NCBI GenBank assembly: GCA_016869975.1
Contig: VGCZ01000023.1
Coordinates: forward strand, 22,428 to 86,427
Length of the DNA: 64,000 bases
Reading direction: 5' to 3'
Origin: Alphaproteobacteria bacterium
Lineage (GTDB): Bacteria; Pseudomonadota; Alphaproteobacteria; Reyranellales; Reyranellaceae
Shown here: piece after piece, positions 26,984 through 38,764 of the stretch
How positions within the stretch are numbered: the first letter of the stretch is position 1
How the letters are laid out: every line of letters begins with the position of its first letter
Notes under the pieces: model-generated
Databases searched by the model: none
The model's input: only the letters and a program-made list of their open reading frames with translations
Told to the model about the DNA's origin: nothing
Position numbers and translations under genes: made by a program

Positions 26984-27586
26984 TCACCCACCCCTCTTGC
27001 TGTCTGCCGGAGCCGTCAGCCGGCTCAGCAGCTCGCGCGCCTTGTCGGTGCGCGCTTCGAAGAACGTATAGGACAACGTAATCGTGCTGATGCCGTCGTA
27101 GCGGCGTTCCTTCGCCATGTCAGGATCGACGAAGAACACCACGGGCATCTCGATGCTCTGACCCGGCATGAGGAGCTGCTCGGTGAAGCAGAAGCACTGG
27201 ATCTTGTTGAACCACTGGCCGCTGATATCCGGCAGGACGTTGTAGGTCGAGGTGCCGACGATCGGACGCTGCGAGACATTGGTGGCCCGGTAGAAGACCA
27301 GCTTCTCCTCGCCCAGCCGCACCGTGACCTCACGCTGCAGCGGCTCGAATTTCCACGGCAGGTTGGCGTCGCGGCTGGCGTCGAAGCGCACGCGCACGGT
27401 GCGCTCCAGCACGCGGCCCGGCGCCGCCGTGGCGACCTGGGTGGTGCCGCCGAAGCCGGTAACCCTGCAGAACAGCTCGTAGAGTGGCACCGAGGCGAAA
27501 GCCAGGCCGAGCATCGCCGAGCCGGCCAGCGCGACCATCAGCCCAACGCGCCGGTTGCGCCGCTGGAGATCGTCGGCGGGGCTCAC
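26984..27586 (-). CDS. ctaG: Cytochrome c oxidase assembly protein CtaG (Cox11)
   Basis: 200 residues. One N-terminal transmembrane helix (VGLMVALAGSAMLGLAFASV) is followed by a periplasmic copper-binding domain with the diagnostic IQCFCFTEQ (CFCF copper site) and MPVVFFVDPDM. It delivers copper to the CuB site of subunit I. The start is GTG at 27584-27586, overlapping the stop of the small upstream gene (GTGA); the open frame further upstream is a shadow. Confidence 0.95.
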   Translation of the reverse strand: MSPADDLQRRNRRVGLMVALAGSAMLGLAFASVPLYELFCRVTGFGGTTQVATAAPGRVLERTVRVRFDASRDANLPWKFEPLQREVTVRLGEEKLVFYRATNVSQRPIVGTSTYNVLPDISGQWFNKIQCFCFTEQLLMPGQSIEMPVVFFVDPDMAKERRYDGISTITLSYTFFEARTDKARELLSRLTAPADSKRGG

Positions 27587-27756
27587 TTGAGGCCTCCGGC
27601 GCCGGGCATCACGCCGGCGCCGCCGAACTTGACGATGGTGATGACGAAGAACAGCACGCAGATACCGATGATCACGCCCAGCACGAAACGGTTCTTGCCG
27701 CGCTGCTGAACGTGGCGCTCGGTGAGGTAGGGCTTGCGCGGATCGGGGGTGGCCAT
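27583..27756 (-). CDS. Small single-span protein of the cox operon (CoxF-like)
   Basis: 57 residues with one transmembrane helix (RFVLGVIIGICVLFFVITIV) preceded by a charged cytoplasmic segment. Its position between ctaB and ctaG matches the small CoxF-type protein I associate with this place in alphaproteobacterial oxidase operons. GGGGAG lies 7 nt before the ATG at 27756; an ATG two codons upstream is too close to it. Likely an assembly helper; no function is proven from sequence. Confidence 0.8.
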   Translation of the reverse strand: MATPDPRKPYLTERHVQQRGKNRFVLGVIIGICVLFFVITIVKFGGAGVMPGAGGLK

Positions 27757-27773
27757 CTCCATGCTCCCCGCCC

Positions 27774-28697
27774 TCAACCGAAGGCCAACCGGTCCGCGAC
27801 CATGGCCACGAACAGCAGGAATAGGTAGCCGAGCGAATAGCGGAACATCGCGCGCGCGGCGCTCTTGTCGTCCTCGGGCGCACGCAGCACGCGCAACGCG
27901 TGGCCGACGAAGACCGCTCCCGCCGCCAGCGAGTAAGCGCCGTAGCCCCAACCCACCACGCCGGTCAGTGTCGGCAGCAGACCCACGGGCAGCAGCAGCA
28001 GGCAATAGGCCAGCATCTGCAGCTTGGTGTGACGCACGCCCGCGACCACCGGCAGCATCGGCACGCCGGCCCTGCGATAATCGTCGTCGCAATACAGCGA
28101 CAGCGCCCAGAAATGCGGCGGCGTCCAGACGAAAATCAGCAGGAACAGCGAGACGCTGGCCCACGATACGTCGCCGCTCACCGCCGCCCAGCCGATCATC
28201 GGCGGGAAGGCACCCGCGGCGCCGCCGATGACGATGTTGTGCGGCGTGCGCCGCTTGAGCCAGACGGTGTAGACGAAGACGTAGAATAGGATGGTGAGCG
28301 CCAGAAGGCCGCCGGCGACGGCGTTCGTCGCCACCGTCATCAGCGCCACGGAGAAGATCGACAGCAGCACGCCGAAGCCCAGCGCATCGTCGGGCGCCAC
28401 CGCGCCGGTCGGGATCGGCCGGTTGCGCGTGCGGGCCATGACCGCGTCGATGTCACGGTCGTACCACATGTTGATCGCGCCCGAGGCGCCGGCGCCCAAC
28501 GCGATCGCCAGGATGGCCACGGCGCCCAGCACCGGGTTGATGTCGCCCGGCGCGAGCCACAGGCCGACCATGCCGGTGAAGACCACCAGGGACATCACCC
28601 TGGGCTTCAGCAGCGCGACGTAGTCGGCCACGCGCGACGGCGCCGGCACGGCGGTCGCACCGGTGTCGTGCAGGGTGATGGCGGACAGGTCGGTCAT
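27774..28697 (-). CDS. ctaB: Protoheme IX farnesyltransferase (heme O synthase)
   Basis: 307 residues, UbiA-superfamily polytopic membrane enzyme. The diphosphate-binding motif is NMWYDRDIDAVMARTRNRP, and a second conserved loop YCDDDYRRAGVPMLP follows. It attaches farnesyl to heme b to make heme o, the precursor of heme a for ctaD. Placed directly after ctaD, separated by a palindrome at 28714-28739. Confidence 0.97.
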   Translation of the reverse strand: MTDLSAITLHDTGATAVPAPSRVADYVALLKPRVMSLVVFTGMVGLWLAPGDINPVLGAVAILAIALGAGASGAINMWYDRDIDAVMARTRNRPIPTGAVAPDDALGFGVLLSIFSVALMTVATNAVAGGLLALTILFYVFVYTVWLKRRTPHNIVIGGAAGAFPPMIGWAAVSGDVSWASVSLFLLIFVWTPPHFWALSLYCDDDYRRAGVPMLPVVAGVRHTKLQMLAYCLLLLPVGLLPTLTGVVGWGYGAYSLAAGAVFVGHALRVLRAPEDDKSAARAMFRYSLGYLFLLFVAMVADRLAFG

Positions 28698-28713
28698 CGT
28701 TTGCCGTCAAGTA

Positions 28714-28739
28714 TCAGGGGGCGCCGCGGCGCCCCCTGA
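28714..28739. repeat. Perfect 26-bp palindrome between ctaD and ctaB
   Basis: A perfect palindrome with 13-nt arms (TCAGGGGGCGCCG and its complement) sits 5 nt after the ctaD stop. It would form a very stable RNA hairpin but has no U-tract on the minus strand. It may protect the ctaD mRNA 3' end or partly attenuate transcription into the assembly genes. Confidence 0.7.
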
Positions 28740-28744
28740 GGTCC

Positions 28745-31316
<2,572 letters not shown>

Positions 31317-31567
31317 GCATCCACTCCCTGCCGCTCGCCGCAATATCCACGCGGATGATGGGCGTATCTAGCAGAGGACGTAAAGCCCGGTCACCCCAAT
31401 TCGCCCCTCATCGCGATGCGTCCGCCTGCCGCACTCCGGCAGGCGAAAACGTCCGTGGTCTCAGCCGGTTATTGGTGCCGTGAGCGGTCCCGAGGTCAGT
31501 GCGCGTTGGCGGGGTGACGTATCGAGGCCGGACGCCTATGTTCACTCTTGAGCCAGCGGAGCCCCCA
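31317..31567. promoter_or_regulatory. Divergent ctaC/tldD intergenic region with a hairpin
   Basis: 251 nt between divergent genes, so both promoters must lie here. A perfect 9-bp stem-loop CGCCTGCCG / CGGCAGGCG with a 5-nt loop occupies 31423-31445, followed by AAAA on the + strand. No convincing -35/-10 pair can be assigned by eye. Confidence 0.45.
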
Positions 31568-33001
31568 ATGTCCCATATCGCCACCGCCACCGATCTGTTC
31601 TTCAAGCGCGCCGGCCTCGACGAAGCACGCACCGAGCGCATCGTGCGCGAGGCTCTGAGCGGCACCGACGACGGCGAGCTGTTCCTGGAGTATGCCCAAA
31701 GCGAGATGCTGGCCTGGGACGACGGCAAGCTGAAGAGCGCGTCCTTCGACGTCTCCCAGGGCTTCGGTCTGCGCGCCGTGAAGGGCGAGACGGTGGGTTA
31801 TGCCCATGCCTCGGCCCTGGACGAGCAGGCGCTCAAGCGCGCCGCCAGCACGGTGCGCGCCGTCGCCAGCGGCAAGGGTGGCACGGCGGCCGAGGGGCCG
31901 CGTGGCACCAACTCTATCCTCTACACCGACGCCAACCCGCTCGACGGCATCGCCTTCGAGCGCAAGGTGAAGCTGCTGGAGGAGATCGACGCCTACGCCC
32001 GCGGCAAGGAGCCCTTGCTGAAGCAGGTCTCGGCCTCGATCGCCGCCTCCTGGCAGGTGATCGAGATCGTGCGCGCCGATGGCCGCAGGGTCGCCGACGT
32101 CCGGCCGATGGTGCGGCTCAACGTGTCGGTGGTGGCCGGCAAGGGCGATCGCATGGAAAGCGGCTCGTCCGGTTCGGGCGGGCGCATCGGCTACAGTGGC
32201 CTGTTCGAGCCCGAGTACTGGAAGACGCAGACCGACGAGGCGATCCGCCAGGCGCTCGTCAACCTCGACTCGGTCGACGCGCCAGCCGGCGAGTTGCCGG
32301 TCGTGCTGGGCGCGGGCTGGTCGGGAATCCTGTGGCACGAGGCGATCGGCCATGGCCTGGAGGGCGATTTCCACCGCCGCAAGACCTCGGTGTTCACCCA
32401 CCTGATGAACCAGCGCATCGCCTCGCCGGGCGTTACCGTGGTCGACGACGGCACCATGCGCGACCGGCGCGGCTCGCTCACCGTCGACGACGAGGGCACG
32501 CCGAGCCAGCGTACGGTGCTGATCGAGGACGGCAGATTGGTCGGTCTGATGCAGGACCGCCTCAACGCGCGCCTCATGGGCGTGGCGCCCACCGGCAACG
32601 GACGGCGGCAGAGCCACGCCCACAGCCCGATGCCGCGCATGACCAACACGATCATGCTGGCCGGCGACAAGGACCCCAAGGAGATCATGGCGTCGGTGAA
32701 GCGCGGCCTCTACGCCGTGAATTTCGGCGGCGGCCAGGTCGACATCACCAACGGCAAGTTCGTCTTCAGCTGCACCGAGGCCTATCTGATCGAGAACGGC
32801 AAGCAGGGCGCGCCGGTCAAGGGCGCCACCCTGATCGGGTCGGGCAGCGAGGCGCTGTTGAAGATCGGCATGGTCGGCAACGACCTGGAGATGGATCTCG
32901 GCGTCGGCACCTGCGGCAAGGACGGCCAGGGCGTGCCGGTCGGCGTCGGCCAGCCGACGCTGCGGCTCGATGGATTGACGGTCGGCGGCACGGCGACCTG
33001 A
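31568..33001 (+). CDS. tldD: TldD metalloprotease subunit
   Basis: 477 residues. The zinc motif HExxxH appears in LWHEAIGHGLEGDF. Other family segments are FGLRAVKGETVGYA, the TNTIMLAGDKDP stretch and GKFVFSCTEAYLIENGK. TldD works with TldE/PmbA as a heterodimeric peptidase that degrades unfolded peptides and processes microcin B17 and CcdA. GGAG upstream supports the ATG at 31568 rather than the upstream in-frame start at 31499. No tldE is in the window. The stop is 3 nt from the convergent VOC gene. Confidence 0.96.
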   Translation: MSHIATATDLFFKRAGLDEARTERIVREALSGTDDGELFLEYAQSEMLAWDDGKLKSASFDVSQGFGLRAVKGETVGYAHASALDEQALKRAASTVRAVASGKGGTAAEGPRGTNSILYTDANPLDGIAFERKVKLLEEIDAYARGKEPLLKQVSASIAASWQVIEIVRADGRRVADVRPMVRLNVSVVAGKGDRMESGSSGSGGRIGYSGLFEPEYWKTQTDEAIRQALVNLDSVDAPAGELPVVLGAGWSGILWHEAIGHGLEGDFHRRKTSVFTHLMNQRIASPGVTVVDDGTMRDRRGSLTVDDEGTPSQRTVLIEDGRLVGLMQDRLNARLMGVAPTGNGRRQSHAHSPMPRMTNTIMLAGDKDPKEIMASVKRGLYAVNFGGGQVDITNGKFVFSCTEAYLIENGKQGAPVKGATLIGSGSEALLKIGMVGNDLEMDLGVGTCGKDGQGVPVGVGQPTLRLDGLTVGGTAT

Positions 33002-33004
33002 GTC

Positions 33005-33862
33005 TCAGGCCGGCGGGACCAGATCCTTTCGGCCCGACCATTCCCACGCTTGCCCCGTCCGCGAGACGCCCAGCAGCAGGCCACCCAGCTCGCGTGGATG
33101 GATCCAGCCGCCATCGGGCTCGGTGGCGGGGTCCTTGCCACGCGGCGTCCACTTCGCGCCGGCCTCCAGCAGGCGTGTGCGAATGCCTGGCCAATCGTGC
33201 GTTTCGATATAGGCCATGTAGAGCCCGTCGCCGCCGCGCCGCCGGGTGAAGCGCGCCATGGCGCTATCGGGCCCGGTGACTTGTGACAGCTCGATGCGAT
33301 CCAGACGATTGGGCGGGTCGAACAGCGTGAGCGTGCCTTCGTAGCCGAAGCGCTTGGAGCCGATCTTCGAGAACCGAGTCGGGTCGAGGTCGAACAGACT
33401 GGTGAAGGCCGCGGCGGCCCGTCGCCAGTCGGTGACCAGCACGCTGGTGGTCTCGTAGAGAAACGAGACCAACCCGACGCGCACACGGTAGGTGCTTGGC
33501 GTGATCACCATCGGGAATCCCGGCGTGTGCGGCGGTCCGAGATGCAGCTGCGGCCCATCGTGGGCGTACGACACACCCAGCCCGTCGAGACGACGCGCCA
33601 GCGCGGCGACGTCTACCGTCGAGTAGCCCGCGGTCATGATCGACTCGCCCCACCGCGCGAGAAAATCGTGTGTACGGCCCGCGCCATCGGGCTCGACCAG
33701 CTCGATCTCGCTTTCGCCGACGGCCAGCACCAGCCGGTGCGCGCCGAGATAGGCGCTGCGATCTTCGCGCGCGATCTCGGCGCCCAGCAGCCGGTGGTAG
33801 CGCTCGGCCACCGCCTTGCGGTCGGTGACCGCGACCTGCACCCGATCGCAGCGGTCCAGCAT
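33005..33862 (-). CDS. VOC-superfamily (glyoxalase-like) protein
   Basis: 285 residues with two VOC half-domains: an N-terminal RVQVAVTDRKAVAERYHRLLGAE module and a C-terminal one ending WIHPRELGGLLLGVS. The segment GAGAKWTPRGK-x-PATEPDGGWIHP resembles methylmalonyl-CoA-epimerase-like VOC proteins. Metal ligands are not obvious in the first half, and I cannot give a reaction. It is the last gene of a three-gene minus-strand run (FkbM, Pro-rich secreted protein, VOC). Confidence 0.7.
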   Translation of the reverse strand: MLDRCDRVQVAVTDRKAVAERYHRLLGAEIAREDRSAYLGAHRLVLAVGESEIELVEPDGAGRTHDFLARWGESIMTAGYSTVDVAALARRLDGLGVSYAHDGPQLHLGPPHTPGFPMVITPSTYRVRVGLVSFLYETTSVLVTDWRRAAAAFTSLFDLDPTRFSKIGSKRFGYEGTLTLFDPPNRLDRIELSQVTGPDSAMARFTRRRGGDGLYMAYIETHDWPGIRTRLLEAGAKWTPRGKDPATEPDGGWIHPRELGGLLLGVSRTGQAWEWSGRKDLVPPA

Positions 33863-33882
33863 TGTCGCGTCCTTGTCTGTGT

Positions 33883-34599
33883 CTATTTCGGCGCCGTCGG
33901 CATCGGCACGGTTACCCTCGGCGCGGGCACCGGCGGCGCCACGGGCTCGGGTGGTTTGGGTGGCTCGGGTGGCGGGGCCGAGGGCGGTACGGCGGGCGGC
34001 GCGGCCGCCGGTGCGGTCGGAGGCGCGGGCGCAGGCGCAGGTTCGGCGGGCGCCGCTGGCGCCAGGCGCGCGCGGGTGCGGAAGGAATCGAGGAAAGCGC
34101 GCACATGCGGCAGCGCCGCCGGCAGCTTCTCCCGGTTCACCACCGCCTCGACCTTGTAGACCGTCTCGGCCGTCACGCAGACGCGCGCGAAGTAATCCAG
34201 CTCGTCGGGCAACGGCGCCTCGATCAGGTGGCCCGGCGCGCCGCCGCCACATGAGTCGGCCTCGTTGCGCGTCGGCTTGTCGGCGCTGGCACGCGCCAGC
34301 ATCAATGTCGCGAAGCGTTGCGCGATCAGCGGCGGCGTGGCGCTGCCGCGGATCGAGGGCGGATAGAACACCACGGTGACGCTGAAGGCCTCCTCGACGC
34401 TGCCGGTGAGGTAGTGCACCGCCGGGAAGCCGCCATCGTTCCACGGCCGCTTCTGCACGATGCCCGGCACGCGGATGGTGAAATTGTCGGCGCCGCCGTC
34501 GTAGTCGCGCCAACGCGCCGGCGGCGGCACCGGCTCGAGCTGGGCGTGCGCGTCGGCGGCCGCCAGCAGCGCCGCGAGGAGGATGGCCGCGTGTCGCAT
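33883..34599 (-). CDS. Secreted protein with a Pro/Ala-rich C-terminal tail
   Basis: 238 residues. A signal peptide ends ADAHAQ. The middle (about 35-175) is a compact domain with two Cys (SCGGG, VCVTAE) and no family I recognise. The last ~60 residues are a low-complexity tail of Ala/Pro/Glu (PAPAPPTAP, PPEPPKPPEP), which probably spans the cell wall or is disordered. It is followed 20 nt later by the VOC gene. Confidence 0.7.
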   Translation of the reverse strand: MRHAAILLAALLAAADAHAQLEPVPPPARWRDYDGGADNFTIRVPGIVQKRPWNDGGFPAVHYLTGSVEEAFSVTVVFYPPSIRGSATPPLIAQRFATLMLARASADKPTRNEADSCGGGAPGHLIEAPLPDELDYFARVCVTAETVYKVEAVVNREKLPAALPHVRAFLDSFRTRARLAPAAPAEPAPAPAPPTAPAAAPPAVPPSAPPPEPPKPPEPVAPPVPAPRVTVPMPTAPK

Positions 34600-34605
34600 C
34601 GGCCG

Positions 34606-35583
34606 TTACGACCGCCCCGCCGGGGCCGCCCCGCGGCGGCGGCGTTGCGACTCCAGCGCGGTGTCCTCGGGGCCGCTGACGGCGCGCATGCCGCGAACCT
34701 CCGCCGTGTCGCGCGGCGGCAGGCACAGCATGTTGGTCGAGAACACGTTGGTGAAGACGTCCTCGCGGACATTGGCGAAGTTGCCCTGGTTGAACAGCGG
34801 CGTCACATGCCAGTAGAGCCGGTAGCCCTGCTCGAGCAGCCACGCGATCAGTGGCGGCGAACCGTCGGTGCCGTTGTTCTCGACGAACAGGCGCGGCTGG
34901 TGGCGCCGGATGGTCTCGGCCGCGCCACGCAGCACGTCGAGCTCCATGCCCTCGACATCGACCTTGATGAGCGAGCAGCCCGGCAGGTCGAGCGAGTCGA
35001 TGGTCACGACCGGCACGTGTTCCCCGGCGCCGCCGCCGCGCAAACCGACGCCGCCGTAATTGTTCTCCTGGCCATGGTCGAGCGGCGGCACCACCGCCAC
35101 GCCCGCAGTGGCGCCCAGCCCGCACCAATGCGCCACCACGTTGGCGAGGCCATTGGCGGCGATGTTGGCGCATAGCATCTGGTGGACGAGGCGCTGCGGC
35201 TCGGCCGCCAGCACCCAGCCATCCGGGCCGACGCGCCGCGCCATCGGCACGCAGAGGGTGCCGATATTGGCGCCGGCCTCGACGACAATGTCGCCAGGCT
35301 TGATCAGGCGCAGCAGCAGCTGCAGCTCGAGCTCGGCGTATTCACCGTAGAGGTCGAGGCTGCGGCCGATATAGCGGTCGCGCGCGTTGTAGAGAAAGGC
35401 GCCGTGCCGGCAGCGCTTGGAACGGTAGGGTAAGGCGCCGGTCGGCGCCGCGGGCGGGGTCGCCGCCTCCCCCCGCGCCGGCGGGGTCGCGGCCGGCGCG
35501 GGCGCGCCGAACGCCGTTTCCTCCGGCGTCAATCCGACTTCCTGCTCGACACCCATGCTGCGCCCGCCGATCCGCCAAGCCAT
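34606..35583 (-). CDS. FkbM family SAM-dependent methyltransferase
   Basis: 325 residues. SAM motif I is VVEAGANIGTLCVPMA, with the acidic residue in LAAEPQR. The FkbM hallmark is LIKVDVEGMELDVLRGA, followed by IRRHQPRLFVEN. The family O-methylates sugars or polyketides, often surface glycans. The first ~50 residues are a low-complexity Ala/Pro/Glu stretch of unknown purpose. The ATG at 35583 is used, with a second at 35556; neither has a strong ribosome site. Confidence 0.85.
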   Translation of the reverse strand: MAWRIGGRSMGVEQEVGLTPEETAFGAPAPAATPPARGEAATPPAAPTGALPYRSKRCRHGAFLYNARDRYIGRSLDLYGEYAELELQLLLRLIKPGDIVVEAGANIGTLCVPMARRVGPDGWVLAAEPQRLVHQMLCANIAANGLANVVAHWCGLGATAGVAVVPPLDHGQENNYGGVGLRGGGAGEHVPVVTIDSLDLPGCSLIKVDVEGMELDVLRGAAETIRRHQPRLFVENNGTDGSPPLIAWLLEQGYRLYWHVTPLFNQGNFANVREDVFTNVFSTNMLCLPPRDTAEVRGMRAVSGPEDTALESQRRRRGAAPAGRS

Positions 35584-35646
35584 CCGAACTGTAGCGGCTG
35601 CCGCCGCATCCGGCTATCGTCCTATCCAAACGAAGGAGGAACGTCG

Positions 35647-36483
35647 ATGGGCTATCAGACGATCGAGGTGCGCAAGATCTCGCCGGTGATCGGCGCGGAA
35701 ATCCATGGTGTCGATCTCGGGGGCGAGCTCGGCAACCAGCAGTTCCAGGAGATCCACGACGCGCTGATGGACAATCTCGTGATCTTCTTCCGCGACCAGA
35801 AGCTCAGCGTCGAGCAGCACAAGGCCTTCGGCCAACGCTTCGGCCGCCTGCACCTCCATCCCAACGCGCCCAGGCCGATCGAGGGCCATCCCGAAATCCT
35901 GGTGATCAAGGCCGACGAGAACAGCAAGCACGTCGCCGGCGAGGAGTGGCACACCGACGTCTCGTGCGACGAGGAGCCGCCGATGGGCTCGATCCTCTAC
36001 CTTACGGAGGTGCCGCCCGACGGCGGCGGCGACACCATGTTCGCCAACACGTATCGCGCCTACGAGACCTTGTCGGAGCCCGTGAAGAAGATGCTGGTCG
36101 GCCTGACGGCGATCCACGACAGCCTCAAGGCGCACAGCCATCAGCAGAACAAGAAGGACGGCGCGCACCATTTCCCCAAGGCCGAGCATCCGATCCTGCG
36201 CACCCATCCGGTGACCGGCAAGATCGGGCTCTACGTCAACCGCGGCTTCACCACGCGCATCCCGCAGCTCAAGAAGGCCGAGAGCGACGCGGTCCTGGAG
36301 ATGCTGTGGCGCCACATCGAGACGCCCGAGCTGCAATGCCGCTTCAAGTGGCGGCCCAATTCCGTGGCCTTCTGGGACAATCGCTGCGCCCAGCACCACG
36401 CGCTGTTCGACTATCACCCGCACCGCCGCTACGGGCATCGCGTCACGGTGTGCGGCGACAAGCCGTTCTATGGCGCCGCCTGA
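35647..36483 (+). CDS. TauD/TfdA family 2-oxoglutarate and Fe(II)-dependent dioxygenase
   Basis: 278 residues, the family length. Iron ligands are the His and Asp of EEWHTDVSCDEEPP and the distal His in YGHRVTV, with the following Arg for 2-oxoglutarate binding. PRPIEGHPEI, GGDTMFANTYRAYETL and FWDNRCAQHHALFDY are typical. TfdA/TauD enzymes hydroxylate aryloxyalkanoates, taurine or related compounds; the substrate is open here. AAGGAGG lies upstream of the ATG. Its TGA abuts the convergent gshA stop directly. Confidence 0.93.
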   Translation: MGYQTIEVRKISPVIGAEIHGVDLGGELGNQQFQEIHDALMDNLVIFFRDQKLSVEQHKAFGQRFGRLHLHPNAPRPIEGHPEILVIKADENSKHVAGEEWHTDVSCDEEPPMGSILYLTEVPPDGGGDTMFANTYRAYETLSEPVKKMLVGLTAIHDSLKAHSHQQNKKDGAHHFPKAEHPILRTHPVTGKIGLYVNRGFTTRIPQLKKAESDAVLEMLWRHIETPELQCRFKWRPNSVAFWDNRCAQHHALFDYHPHRRYGHRVTVCGDKPFYGAA

Positions 36484-37845
36484 TCAGTAGGCGTAGGCCT
36501 CGTACACAGCGCCGTAGTCACCCTTCAACGCGCCCGCCAGCCGGGCGCGTTTTTCGTCGGCCAGGGTGACGCCGCTATCGGCGATGCGCTTCAGCGGATC
36601 GAGATACATCGTCTCATCGCGACCCTGCGCGTCGAGCCTGGCGCGCGCCTTCAGGCCGGCCTCGGCGATCATCAGCGTTTGCTGCGCCAGCGTTCGCAGC
36701 GTGTGGCCCTTCATGACCGTCTTCAGGCCTTCGCGAGGCGACTGGTCGCGCAGGGCCTGCTGCTCGGCGACACTCCAGCCCTTCACCAGATCCCAGGCGG
36801 CGTCGAGCGCCGTGGTGTCGTAGAGCAGGCCCATCCACAGCGCCGGCAGCGCCACGATCATGTCGCGCGGACCCGAATCGCAGCCCCGCATCTCGAGGTA
36901 GCGCTTCAGCCGCACCTCGGGGAAGGCCGTGGTGACGTGGTCGCTCCAGTCGGTGACGCGTGCGATATCGCCGACGTCATTGTGCAGGCGGCCGGCCATG
37001 AAGTCGCGAAACGACTTGCCGCTGACGTCGATGTACTTGCCGTCGCGATAGACGAAGTACATCGGCACGCCGAGGATGTAGTCGGTATAGCGCTCGAAGC
37101 CGAAGCCCGGCTCGAAGACGAAGGGCAGCATGCCGCAGCGGTCGGCATCGGTGTCGGTCCAGACATGGCTGCGCCGGCTCTGGAAGCCGGTGTCCTGCGA
37201 CTCGACGAAGGGCGAGTTGGCGTAGAGCGCGGTGACCAGCGGCTGCAGCGCCAGCGACACGCGGAACTTCTTCACCATGTCGGCTTCCGAGCCGTAATCG
37301 ACATTGGTCTGCACCGTGCAGGTGCGCAGCATCATGTCGAGGCCCATCGTGCCCTTCTTGGGCATGTAGGCGCGCATGATCTTGTAGCGGCCCTTGGGCA
37401 TCCAGTCGAAATCCTCGCGCCGCCAGGTCGGCGTGAAGCCCAGCCCGGCGAAGCCCGCGCCCAGCGGGCCGGCGATCGCCTTGACCTCGTCGAGATGGTT
37501 GTCGGTCTCGACGGCGCATTCATGCACGGTGCTGAGCGGCGCGCCGCTGAGCTCAAGCTGGCCGCCCGGCTCCAGGGTGATGTTGGCGGCGCCGCGGGTC
37601 AGCGCGATGACATTGCCGTTTTCCAGCGCGCGCTGCCAGCCGAAGCGGTCGGCCAGGCCGTCGAGCATCGCCTTCACGCCGCCGGCATAGCGCAAAGGCC
37701 GGCGCGTGGCGCGATCGAAGCCGAATTTCTCGTGCTCGGTGCCGGCGCGCCATTGAGCCGCCGGCTTGCAGCCGGACTCGAAATACTCGACGAGCTGGCG
37801 GCGGTCCGTGATGGGCGCGCCTCCGCCACTGGGCGGTGCCGACAT
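36484..37845 (-). CDS. gshA: Glutamate-cysteine ligase (GCS2 / plant-alphaproteobacterial type)
   Basis: 453 residues. Signature segments are GTEHEKFGFD (active site Glu pair), LEPGGQLELSGAPL, KGRYKIMRAYMPKKGTMG, CTVQTNVDY and YLEMRGCDSGP. It makes gamma-glutamylcysteine, the first step of glutathione synthesis, from glutamate, cysteine and ATP. AGGGGG upstream supports the ATG at 37845; the open frame beyond it is a shadow of rsmE. The rsmE-gshA order is conserved in Alphaproteobacteria. Confidence 0.97.
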   Translation of the reverse strand: MSAPPSGGGAPITDRRQLVEYFESGCKPAAQWRAGTEHEKFGFDRATRRPLRYAGGVKAMLDGLADRFGWQRALENGNVIALTRGAANITLEPGGQLELSGAPLSTVHECAVETDNHLDEVKAIAGPLGAGFAGLGFTPTWRREDFDWMPKGRYKIMRAYMPKKGTMGLDMMLRTCTVQTNVDYGSEADMVKKFRVSLALQPLVTALYANSPFVESQDTGFQSRRSHVWTDTDADRCGMLPFVFEPGFGFERYTDYILGVPMYFVYRDGKYIDVSGKSFRDFMAGRLHNDVGDIARVTDWSDHVTTAFPEVRLKRYLEMRGCDSGPRDMIVALPALWMGLLYDTTALDAAWDLVKGWSVAEQQALRDQSPREGLKTVMKGHTLRTLAQQTLMIAEAGLKARARLDAQGRDETMYLDPLKRIADSGVTLADEKRARLAGALKGDYGAVYEAYAY

Positions 37846-37943
37846 AAGGTGTTTCCCCCTGCCGGCGTCGCGGTCGATCGCGCCTGCCGACGTGTTGATG
37901 TTGTCGTGGTCGACGACGTTGCTAGCAAGCCCTGAGGCCGCGC

Positions 37944-38747
37944 TCAACCTTGCTCGCCGCGTCCTCGCATAAGGTTTCCTCGTTCGACCGCGCCGGCATA
38001 ATCGGGCCAGCGCCGGGGCGTCGGCTCGCGCCAGTCGCCGATCGCCGCCTGCAGGCAGGCGAGCGCGGCGATCGCCGCCGTGTCGGCGCGCAGGATGCGC
38101 GGGCCCAGCCCGACCGGCAGCACGCCGGGCAGAGCCGCGATGCGATCGAGTTCCTCGCGCGCGAAGCCGCCCTCCGGCCCGATCAGCACCGCCCACGGCC
38201 CGGGCCGCGCGCCCGCCAGCGCGTCGAGGATCGGCTTGCCGCCGCCGGTCTCGTCGGCGATCAGCAGCCGCCGCCCGGCCGGCCACGCCGTCAGCAACCG
38301 TTCGAGCGACACCGGCTCGCGCACTTCAGGCACGCTCAGCCGCTCGGTCTGCTCCGCTGCCTCGACGGCGTTGGCGCGCAGCCGCTCGACATTGACCCGC
38401 TCGACGTTGGTGCGCCGCGTGATGACAGGCACCAGCGCCGAAACACCCAGCTCCGTCGCCTTCTCGGCGATGGAGTCGATGCGCGCCTTCTTCACCGGCG
38501 CGAAGCACAGCCACAGATTGGGCTCGCCGGCTTGCGGCCGGGTCTGGCTCTCGGCGCCGAGATCCATCGACCGCTTGGCGCTCGCCGTGACCGTCGCCCG
38601 CCACTCGCCATCGCGGCCGTTGAACAGCAGCACCGCGGCGCCGACGCCCAGCCGCAGCACGTCGCGCAGATAATGCGCACGCGGGCCATCGAGGCCCAGC
38701 GCCGCGCCTGCCGCGAGATCGTCCTCGACGAACAGCCGCGGCGTCAT
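37944..38747 (-). CDS. rsmE: 16S rRNA (uracil1498-N3)-methyltransferase RsmE
   Basis: 267 residues, SPOUT (trefoil-knot) methyltransferase. N-terminal PUA-like part PRLFVEDDLAAGA and LRDVLRLGVG; C-terminal SPOUT motifs KATELGVSALVPV, TERLSVPEV, VLIGPEGGFAREEL and LGPRILRADTAAIAAL. It methylates U1498 of 16S rRNA with SAM. The ATG at 38747 fits the family start; a 5-residue extension is possible. It precedes gshA by 98 nt. Confidence 0.95.
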   Translation of the reverse strand: MTPRLFVEDDLAAGAALGLDGPRAHYLRDVLRLGVGAAVLLFNGRDGEWRATVTASAKRSMDLGAESQTRPQAGEPNLWLCFAPVKKARIDSIAEKATELGVSALVPVITRRTNVERVNVERLRANAVEAAEQTERLSVPEVREPVSLERLLTAWPAGRRLLIADETGGGKPILDALAGARPGPWAVLIGPEGGFAREELDRIAALPGVLPVGLGPRILRADTAAIAALACLQAAIGDWREPTPRRWPDYAGAVERGNLMRGRGEQG

Positions 38748-38764
38748 GGGACCGGCCCCCACCC

